The notes beneath the pieces are model-generated. The model was not told the DNA's origin. It did not search any database and saw only the letters and a list, made by a program, of their open reading frames with translations. Below, one piece after another: positions 16,416 to 24,006 of a stretch of DNA of 64,000 bases. Both the position numbers and the translations under genes were made by a program. Source of the DNA: Flavobacterium soli DSM 19725 (GTDB taxonomy: Bacteria > Bacteroidota > Bacteroidia > Flavobacteriales > Flavobacteriaceae). Numbering within the stretch: the stretch's first letter is position 1; each line of letters opens with the position of its first letter. The DNA is taken from positions 310,001 through 374,000 of the forward strand of contig NZ_AUGO01000003.1 of the NCBI RefSeq assembly GCF_000422705.1. Reading direction: 5' to 3'.

Positions 16416-17546
16416 ATGAAATTAGATAGAAAAGAAATACTTAAAGCTTTAGAAACGTTATCAATAGCAGGAGAAGGAAAAAATATGGTCGAAAGCGGAG
16501 CCGTTACAAATGTCGTGACATTTGGCGAAGAAGCAATCGTAGATTTAACGATTTCGACACCTGCAATGCACATCAAAAAACGCGCTGAAGAAGACATCCG
16601 AAAATTAATTCAGGAAAAGTTCAATCCAGACGCGAAAGTAAAAGTCAACATCAAAGTTGAAACTCCAGAAAAACCTACCGAAATAAAAGGAAAAGCAATT
16701 CCTGGAATCAAGAATATAATTGCCGTAGCTTCAGGAAAAGGTGGCGTAGGAAAATCTACCACTACCGCAAATCTTGCTGTTACATTGGCAAAAATGGGGT
16801 TCAATGTTGGTGTTTTGGATGCTGATATTTATGGACCTTCCATGCCAATTATGTTTGATGTAGAATCTGAAAAACCAATTTCAGTTAATGTTGACGGAAA
16901 GTCAAAAATGAAGCCAATTGAAAGTTATGAAGTAAAAATACTTTCAATCGGGTTTTTCACAGCACCAAGCCAAGCCGTAATCTGGAGAGGACCAATGGCC
17001 TCCAAAGCCCTGAACCAAATGATTTTTGATGCAGATTGGGGTGAACTTGACTTTATGCTAATCGATTTGCCTCCAGGAACTGGGGATATTCATCTTTCCA
17101 TCGTTCAATCTTTGCCAATTACAGGAGCTGTTATCGTAAGTACGCCACAAGCCGTTGCCTTAGCCGATGCTAAAAAAGGAGTTGCGATGTTCCAATCGGA
17201 CAGTATCAACGTTCCAGTTTTAGGAATCATCGAAAATATGGCTTATTTCACTCCAGAAGAATTACCAGAAAATAAATATTATATCTTCGGAAAAGAAGGT
17301 GCAAAAAATCTTGCAGCAGATTTAAATGTTCCCTTTTTAGGAGAAGTCCCAATCGTTCAATCCATCCGTGAAGCAGGAGATTATGGTCGTCCGGCTGCTT
17401 TGCAAACCGCATCACCTTTGGAAAAAGTTTACGAAGAAATCGCTAGAAATGTAGTGCAGGAAACCGTAAACAGAAACGAAAATTTACCACCTTCCGAAGC
17501 AGTGAAGATTACTACAATGGCAGGTTGTTCGGCAGTAAAGAAATAA
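16416..17546 (+). CDS. Mrp/NBP35-type Fe-S cluster carrier ATPase
   Basis: 376 residues from the ATG at 16416; the TTG six codons earlier is rejected. An N-terminal MIP18/DUF59 domain (about 1-80) is joined to a ParA-like deviant Walker P-loop ATPase with SGKGGVGKST (106-115), DADIYGPS and DLPPGTGDIHL. This family carries and transfers Fe-S clusters in the cytoplasm. The paired Cys (CxxC) of E. coli Mrp/ApbC is missing: the matching segment reads FTPEELPENKYYIFGKEG, with no Cys. A lone Cys lies near the C-terminus (MAGCSAVKK). The NifU-like gene follows closely, then two genes for ferredoxin redox partners, consistent with Fe-S maturation. Confidence 0.92.
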   Translation: MKLDRKEILKALETLSIAGEGKNMVESGAVTNVVTFGEEAIVDLTISTPAMHIKKRAEEDIRKLIQEKFNPDAKVKVNIKVETPEKPTEIKGKAIPGIKNIIAVASGKGGVGKSTTTANLAVTLAKMGFNVGVLDADIYGPSMPIMFDVESEKPISVNVDGKSKMKPIESYEVKILSIGFFTAPSQAVIWRGPMASKALNQMIFDADWGELDFMLIDLPPGTGDIHLSIVQSLPITGAVIVSTPQAVALADAKKGVAMFQSDSINVPVLGIIENMAYFTPEELPENKYYIFGKEGAKNLAADLNVPFLGEVPIVQSIREAGDYGRPAALQTASPLEKVYEEIARNVVQETVNRNENLPPSEAVKITTMAGCSAVKK

Positions 17547-17607
17547 TTTAGATAATAGAGCGAAATCTTTAAATCCTTTAAATTTTTCAATCTTTAAATC
17601 AAGAAAT

Positions 17608-17847
17608 ATGAACACAGAAGAATTAACATTGAACATCGAGAAAGCGTTGGAAGAAATTCGTCCGTTTTTGAATTCAGATGGTGGCGACATCAAGCTCATC
17701 TCAATCGAAGATGACAAACACGTAAAAGTGCGTCTTGAAGGAGCTTGCATTTCTTGCAGTGTCAATCAAATGACGCTAAAAGCGGGTGTAGAAACTACCA
17801 TTAAAAAATATGCACCACAAATTGAAACTGTGGTAAATGTTGCCTAG
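17608..17847 (+). CDS. NifU-like C-terminal-domain Fe-S scaffold
   Basis: 79 residues, essentially one NifU C-terminal domain (Nfu type): RPFLNSDGGDIKLISIED and GACISCSVNQMTLKAGVE, with the cluster-binding pair Cys47 and Cys50. Dimers of Nfu domains hold a [4Fe-4S] cluster between the two CxxC motifs and deliver it to apoproteins. The gene lies 61 nt after the Mrp-type carrier, the two probably working in sequence. The length is complete for a single-domain Nfu. Confidence 0.93.
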   Translation: MNTEELTLNIEKALEEIRPFLNSDGGDIKLISIEDDKHVKVRLEGACISCSVNQMTLKAGVETTIKKYAPQIETVVNVA

Positions 17848-17869
17848 GAAATTGAAGTAACCAATTATT

Positions 17870-17912
17870 AAAACTATCATTTCTATCAGATTAGACTAGA
17901 ATTGATAGTTTT
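17870..17912. terminator. Possible terminator hairpin after the NifU-like gene
   Basis: AAAACTATCA (17870-17879) pairs perfectly with TGATAGTTTT (17903-17912); the 23-nt loop is long. It lies 22 nt after the stop codon. Confidence 0.4.
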
Positions 17913-18018
17913 AACTATGAAAAAAAGCTGCCAAAATCATTTGAGAACAAGCAATTGTTAAACAAAATTTCCATTTCCCAAACTGACAAATGTCATAAAA
18001 TAAACTTCTAAGTTTTGA

Positions 18019-18056
18019 GAACTTTGTAACTCAGAAACTTTGAATCTCAGAAACTT
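18019..18056 (+). repeat. 16-bp tandem repeat upstream of ferredoxin reductase
   Basis: GAACTTTGTAACTCAG (18019-18034), AAACTTTGAATCTCAG (18035-18050) and a partial third unit AAACTT. The array ends 7 nt before the start codon of the reductase, so it forms most of the visible leader. Function unknown. Confidence 0.55.
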
Positions 18057-18062
18057 AAAAAA

Positions 18063-19115
18063 ATGATTAAAACAGATATACTTATTATTGGAGCAGGTCC
18101 GACTGGACTTTTTGCTGTTTTTGAAGCAGGATTACTAAAATTAAAATGTCATATCATCGATGCCCTACCTCAGCCTGGAGGACAATTATCTGAATTATAT
18201 CCTAAAAAACCAATCTTCGACATTCCCGGATTTCCAGAAGTTTTAGCTGGTGATTTAGTAGATAATTTGATGGAACAAATCAAGCAATTCCAACCAGGAT
18301 TTACACTTGGAGAACGTGCTGAAACCATTGAAAAACTCGAAGACGGAACCTTTATCGTAACCACTCACAAAGGAACGAAACACCACGCCAATTCTGTAGC
18401 AATTGCTGGAGGTTTGGGAAGTTTTGAACCTCGAAAACCTTTGATAGAAGACATTGAATTCTATGAAGACAAAGGCGTAAAATATTTTATCAAAAACCCA
18501 GAAAAATTTAGGGATAAGAGAGTTGTAATCGCTGGTGGTGGAGATTCGGCTTTAGACTGGAGTATCTTCCTTTCGAATGTTGCTTCAGAAGTTACCTTGA
18601 TACACCGAAGAAATGAGTTCCGTGGTGCTTTGGATTCTGTCGATAAAGTGCAGGAATTAAAAAACGAAGGAAAGATAAAACTGATTACTCCTGCAGAAGT
18701 TGTAGGATTAAACGGTGCCGAACGTCTTGAATCTATTGATATTGAAGAAAATGGAGCTCATAGAATTATCGAAACTGATTATTTTATTCCGCTTTTTGGG
18801 CTTTCGCCAAAATTAGGTCCAATCGCAAATTGGGGATTAGAAATTGAGAAGAATGCCATCAAGGTTGATAATTCATTAGACTACCAAACCAACATTCCAG
18901 GAATCTATGCCATTGGTGATGTAAACACGTATCCAGGCAAATTAAAATTGATTCTTTGCGGTTTTCATGAAGCCACTTTAATGTGCCAAAGTGTGTATCA
19001 ACGAATGAATCCTGGTAAAAAATATGTAATGAAATACACAACAGTTTCTGGTGTCGACGGTTTTGATGGAACTAGAAAAGAGGCTGAAAAAGCAGTTGTT
19101 AAATCGATAGATTAA
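18063..19115 (+). CDS. Ferredoxin--NADP reductase, thioredoxin-reductase-like (type 2 FNR)
   Basis: 350 residues with an N-terminal FAD-binding motif (IIGAGPTGLFAVFEAG, 7-22), the PQPGGQLSELYPKKPIFDIPGFP segment (split here by family convention around GGQL) and an NADP(H) motif VVIAGGGDSALDWSIFL. The C-terminal half has GIYAIGDVNTYPGK, typical of the pyridine nucleotide-disulfide fold. The redox-active CxxC of thioredoxin reductases is absent, matching the Bacillus YumC/Chlorobium type FNR. It would pass electrons between NADPH and ferredoxin. The 2Fe-2S ferredoxin gene starts 2 nt after its stop, which supports this assignment. Confidence 0.9.
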   Translation: MIKTDILIIGAGPTGLFAVFEAGLLKLKCHIIDALPQPGGQLSELYPKKPIFDIPGFPEVLAGDLVDNLMEQIKQFQPGFTLGERAETIEKLEDGTFIVTTHKGTKHHANSVAIAGGLGSFEPRKPLIEDIEFYEDKGVKYFIKNPEKFRDKRVVIAGGGDSALDWSIFLSNVASEVTLIHRRNEFRGALDSVDKVQELKNEGKIKLITPAEVVGLNGAERLESIDIEENGAHRIIETDYFIPLFGLSPKLGPIANWGLEIEKNAIKVDNSLDYQTNIPGIYAIGDVNTYPGKLKLILCGFHEATLMCQSVYQRMNPGKKYVMKYTTVSGVDGFDGTRKEAEKAVVKSID

Positions 19116-19117
19116 TT

Positions 19118-19447
19118 ATGGCACAAGACGTTACCATAAAAATTACCGACCGAGAAGGTATCCAGCACGAAGTTCAAGCACCAACCGATATGAACATGAA
19201 TATTATGGAACTTGTTCGTGCTTACGAATTGGCTCCAGAAGGAACAATCGGAATTTGTGGCGGAATGGCCATGTGTGCTTCTTGCCAATGCTATGTGCTG
19301 AATGAAGTTGAATTGCCGGAAATGAGTGATGATGAAGAGGCGATGTTATCAGAAGCTTTTCATGTAAAATCAAACAGCCGTTTGGGTTGTCAACTCCATA
19401 TTACGGAAGAACTGGAAGGTTTGGAATTGGAATTAGCTCCGGAATAA
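19118..19447 (+). CDS. 2Fe-2S ferredoxin (adrenodoxin type)
   Basis: 109 residues with the ligand pattern Cys47-x5-Cys53-x2-Cys56 ... Cys91 (GICGGMAMCASCQCYV and RLGCQLHI), the spacing of adrenodoxin/ISC-type ferredoxins. An extra Cys58 lies beside the cluster loop. It is strongly acidic (DDEEAMLSEA, ITEELEGLELELAPE), as expected for a partner of basic reductase surfaces. It is probably translated together with the reductase just upstream and may serve the Fe-S assembly genes of this region. Confidence 0.93.
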   Translation: MAQDVTIKITDREGIQHEVQAPTDMNMNIMELVRAYELAPEGTIGICGGMAMCASCQCYVLNEVELPEMSDDEEAMLSEAFHVKSNSRLGCQLHITEELEGLELELAPE

Positions 19448-19463
19448 TCATTTTTGATAAAAC

Positions 19464-19500
19464 AAAAACAGCCAAAAAGAAATTCTTTTTGGCTGTTTTT
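19464..19500. terminator. Bidirectional terminator between ferredoxin and SGNH lipoprotein genes
   Basis: AAAAACAGCCAAAAAG (19464-19479) and CTTTTTGGCTGTTTTT (19485-19500) form a perfect 16-bp stem with a 5-nt loop and A/T tails on both sides, placed between convergent genes. Confidence 0.85.
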
Positions 19501-19502
19501 GT

Positions 19503-20258
19503 TTACTCCAAACTCAAAATTGCTTTAGGCAAAATCCGTTCTACAAATTGAGCATAAGCCAAAGCTGAAGGATGCAAGCCATCTGATGCAACTAAAGCTG
19601 GATTCGCTAAACCCTGCCTTGTGATGTCAGTAATATTCACGAATACAACTCCATTTTGTGTCGCATAATTTTCCGCGAAAGCGTTATAAGCATCAATCTG
19701 AGTTGAAATAATCGAAGAACCATTTCCATAAGGCGTGAAAGCATAATCTGGAATGGAGACCACAATCACATTATTCTTATCGCCTTTGGCTAAAGCAATA
19801 GCTGTTGTTAATAGTTCGGGGAATTCCTGTTCATATAACGAAAATGGCTTATTCTGATATTGATTGTTCACTCCAATTAAAAGCGTCACCAAATCATAAT
19901 CAGTACTTGGATTTTGGCTCGAAATAGCATTCTTTAAGTTTGTCGTCGTCCAACCTGTTTGTGCAATAATCTTAAGTTCAATGTCAGCATTCAGATTACT
20001 TTCTAAACCTTCTTTCAATTGATAAGGAAATCGACAAGTTTCACAAACATTTTGCCCAATCGTATAACTATCACCCAAAGCCAAATACTTAAATTCGTAG
20101 GTTACGGGATTTTCTTCTCCTGAATCTTCTGGGATTGAATCTTCCTCCACAGGGTTCTGCATTGGATTATTGTTGTTTGACACATGATCATCATTGCTCG
20201 AACAAGAGGCAAAAAGCAATCCAATGAAAAATAAAAAGCTACTAAAAAATACTTTCAT
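19503..20258 (-). CDS. SGNH/GDSL hydrolase lipoprotein
   Basis: 251 residues from the ATG at 20258 (a TTG upstream is rejected). A lipoprotein signal peptide ends at LFASC (lipid Cys19), followed by SSNDD and a Glu/Pro/Asn-rich linker. SGNH blocks: ALGDSYTIG (block I Ser nucleophile), LLIGVNNQ (block III) and SDGLHPSALAYAQF (block V Asp/His). These enzymes remove acyl or acetyl groups from lipids or glycans; the substrate is unknown. It probably sits at the cell surface or in the periplasm. It is monocistronic, between a bidirectional terminator and the atpC end. Confidence 0.87.
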   Translation of the reverse strand: MKVFFSSFLFFIGLLFASCSSNDDHVSNNNNPMQNPVEEDSIPEDSGEENPVTYEFKYLALGDSYTIGQNVCETCRFPYQLKEGLESNLNADIELKIIAQTGWTTTNLKNAISSQNPSTDYDLVTLLIGVNNQYQNKPFSLYEQEFPELLTTAIALAKGDKNNVIVVSIPDYAFTPYGNGSSIISTQIDAYNAFAENYATQNGVVFVNITDITRQGLANPALVASDGLHPSALAYAQFVERILPKAILSLE

Positions 20259-20317
20259 AACGATCAATTTATATTTATTTACGTCATTTTCAAAAGAGTA
20301 GTTTAAATTTTATGCAA

Positions 20318-20342
20318 AAAAGCTACCCAAAGGATAGCTTTT
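20318..20342 (-). terminator. Terminator after atpC
   Basis: AAAAGCTACCC and GGATAGCTTTT pair with one mismatch around an AAA loop. On the minus strand the stem is followed by a T-run, as expected downstream of the atpD-atpC transcript. Confidence 0.7.
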
Positions 20343-20367
20343 AATATAATTCTAATAGTGTTTTTAT

Positions 20368-20649
20368 TTAATCTACAAGGATAATAATTTTATTATCTTT
20401 CATTTCCAAAGTACCAGACTTGATCGGTAGATGGTGTTTTTTATCGCTTCCAATGAAGAACTTCGCTTCGCCTTCTTTAGTAGCTTTAAAGTTGTCGGCT
20501 ACAATTTTGATGTCACCTTCAACAAGGATTGATATGATAGCAGCGTGATGGTTTAACATCTGAAATTCACCGTCAATTCCTGGAACAGTAACAGAAGTTA
20601 CTTGTCCTGAAAATAATTTTGCCTCTGGCGATACAATTTCTAAAGTCAT
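20368..20649 (-). CDS. atpC: ATP synthase F1 subunit epsilon
   Basis: 93 residues matching the N-terminal beta-sandwich of F1 epsilon: TLEIVSPEAKLFSGQVTSVTVPGIDGEFQMLNHHA is the family opening (VxxPGxxGxxxxLxxHAP type). The C-terminal alpha-helical inhibitory hairpin of E. coli epsilon (about 138 aa) is absent, common in Bacteroidota epsilon subunits. Epsilon couples rotation of the central stalk to F1 catalysis. It is read after atpD; the other ATP synthase genes are not in the window. Confidence 0.95.
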   Translation of the reverse strand: MTLEIVSPEAKLFSGQVTSVTVPGIDGEFQMLNHHAAIISILVEGDIKIVADNFKATKEGEAKFFIGSDKKHHLPIKSGTLEMKDNKIIILVD

Positions 20650-20656
20650 AATATTT

Positions 20657-20695
20657 AGTGTTCAGTAGTCAGTGTTCAGTTGAATACTGAACACT
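20657..20695. repeat. Intra-operon hairpin with two alternative 5' arms between atpD and atpC
   Basis: AGTGTTCAGT occurs at 20657-20666 and 20671-20680. Either copy can pair perfectly with ACTGAACACT at 20686-20695; the nearer pairing leaves a 5-nt TGAAT loop. The element fills the 58-bp gap just before atpC and could affect mRNA stability or the beta:epsilon ratio. Confidence 0.6.
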
Positions 20696-20707
20696 GCTAA
20701 CTATTTT

Positions 20708-22222
<1,515 letters not shown>

Positions 22223-22280
22223 TTATGTATTTATTAAATAGCTATTTAGGTTTATGAAAAACACCTCTTTTTTCAGAGTG

Positions 22281-22310
22281 CAAAGATAATTTTTTAAAAT
22301 ATAAAATCAA
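22281..22310 (-). promoter_or_regulatory. Promoter of atpD-atpC (TTG-N19-TAnnTTTG)
   Basis: Reading leftward, TTG at 22310-22308, 19 nt, then TATCTTTG at 22288-22281: both Bacteroidota promoter elements with ideal spacing. It predicts a start near 22275 and a leader of about 55 nt before atpD. Confidence 0.7.
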
Positions 22311-22398
22311 TAGTATTCGGCTATTTTTTTATTTAAAAATTATGATTTTGTAGAAGCTGGTATTGAATGATAAAGAATTCTTCATTTTATGAATTAAA

Positions 22399-22426
22399 AA
22401 AAGCCATCAAACTAGTGATGGCTTTT
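22399..22426 (-). terminator. Terminator after the TonB receptor/SGNH lipoprotein operon
   Basis: AAAAGCCATCA (22399-22409) and TGATGGCTTTT (22416-22426) pair perfectly with a 6-nt loop; on the minus strand a T-run follows. It lies 18 nt after the stop of the SGNH lipoprotein gene. Confidence 0.8.
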
Positions 22427-22443
22427 AAGAATTTATACCTCAG

Positions 22444-23970
22444 TTATTGCAAATTTGCAGGGTAACTGATTGGAAAATTTCCTGGTTTGTAAGGTCTCAA
22501 TGTTGAACCATAAGTCGCATTAATAGCTTTCATAAATTCATTAGCTACATACGCATTTGCTCTCGCTGTCAAGTGAATTCCGTCCAATCCAAAGGCTCCA
22601 CCTTGAACAAAAGCAGCTGTCATGTGGTAGTTGTCAAAACGAACTCCACCATTAGCCAATTGACGTAGTATGGCATTAGCGTCAACAAAAGCCAAACCTG
22701 CTTGATCTGCTGCTGTTTTTATGATTTGGTTAAATGCATCAGTTGCTACTTTAATTTCTTGTTGTTCGCTTGGTAGCAATACCCATTTGTCTTGCAAAGG
22801 ATAGGTAACTCCGTTAACCGCTAATTGACCTGCAGTTGCCTGAGGAACTCCCATTGAAACTAATTGGCTAAAATATTGTTGATTTAAAGTTGCTATCACG
22901 CTAGATGCTGGCAAAACAAATAAATCATCTTTAGTAGCTTGGCGTGATTGTCCAAATTGGCTTGCTAATAAACCAGCTGTCAAAGGATCTAACCCTCCAG
23001 CTTGTAAAACTTGAGCTAGTTGTGGTGCAATATTTGGCAAACTTTCGTCATGAATTACCAACGGACTTGCAGCCGTTGTAGAGAAAACGATTGAACGTTC
23101 TGGCACTTGCAGGAATGCAAAAGCTTGATTCAATTGTGCAAATGTAGCATTCAAAACAGGGATTTGTGGGCCAAAAGCTGGATTTGCCGGATTTAGCGGG
23201 TTGAAAGGCACCACTTTAAAATGTGGAATAGTGCTTACATCAGGAATATTGGCTACGACTCCTTTTGCTCCACCAGATGTCAAGGTTGTTACAAGAGTAT
23301 TATAAGCTGTGCTAAACATTCCTTCTGGAGTAATTGGGTTTGTTCCATCTCCTCCTGTTGTGGCATATCCTAAAACATCATTATTTCCAATCCATAAAGA
23401 AAAGAAAGTTGGGTTTTGAGCCATTGCATCGGCAACAACAGAAGTTGAAGCACTTGATCTAAAGCGAACAAAATATGGGTTTGCTGTTCCAGTCATTACC
23501 CCAGCAACATCTCCATAATTTGGAGCTAGTAAGTGAAAACTTTTTGCACCAGGAACTCCTAGATTGTTGAAAGGGCCTGTTAAAGGTACTGCAATTTCTG
23601 TAGAAGGCATTGCTCCAGGAAGCGGAATAGGTGAAGTCCCATTAAAGATTAATCTTGGTCCAGCAATTAGGTTTCCACCTAAGAGTAATCCTCCAAAATT
23701 ATCATTTGTAAAAGGAGTTTTGAACTCGCCACCGCCAACTAATGCAAATTGATCCGCTAAAAGTTTTGGATAGGCATTTTCTTGTCCAGCTATAAACAGT
23801 GCTCCATCACTAAAACCTGCTGTTAATGAATTTCCTAAGGCTACATATTTTGAAAAATCTGCCGAGCCTGCTGTTAATGGTAACTCTTCTACTGAAGAAC
23901 CATCATCGTCCGAACTACATGCTGCAAAGGTTAGAGAAACCAAAAGCAGCCATTTTATATTTTTTATCAT
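22444..23970 (-). CDS. SGNH-family lipoprotein paired with a TonB-dependent receptor
   Basis: 508 residues with a lipoprotein signal (MIKNIKWLLLVSLTFAACSS, lipid Cys18) followed by an acidic SSDDDGSS stretch of the kind that directs Bacteroidota lipoproteins to the cell surface. SGNH-like blocks: YVALGNSLTAGFSDG (GNSL instead of GDSL, Ser kept), SLWIGNNDVLGYAT (block III) and GLDGIHLTARANAYVANEF (Asp/His block V). It is about twice the length of simple SGNH esterases, with a large insertion. It follows the TonB-dependent receptor by 36 nt in the same direction, where SusD-like partners usually sit, so it may feed hydrolysed lipid or ester products to that receptor (inference). Confidence 0.82.
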   Translation of the reverse strand: MIKNIKWLLLVSLTFAACSSDDDGSSVEELPLTAGSADFSKYVALGNSLTAGFSDGALFIAGQENAYPKLLADQFALVGGGEFKTPFTNDNFGGLLLGGNLIAGPRLIFNGTSPIPLPGAMPSTEIAVPLTGPFNNLGVPGAKSFHLLAPNYGDVAGVMTGTANPYFVRFRSSASTSVVADAMAQNPTFFSLWIGNNDVLGYATTGGDGTNPITPEGMFSTAYNTLVTTLTSGGAKGVVANIPDVSTIPHFKVVPFNPLNPANPAFGPQIPVLNATFAQLNQAFAFLQVPERSIVFSTTAASPLVIHDESLPNIAPQLAQVLQAGGLDPLTAGLLASQFGQSRQATKDDLFVLPASSVIATLNQQYFSQLVSMGVPQATAGQLAVNGVTYPLQDKWVLLPSEQQEIKVATDAFNQIIKTAADQAGLAFVDANAILRQLANGGVRFDNYHMTAAFVQGGAFGLDGIHLTARANAYVANEFMKAINATYGSTLRPYKPGNFPISYPANLQ

Positions 23971-24006
23971 GATCTTTATTTTTTTATACTATTTGACTAA
24001 GATTGA

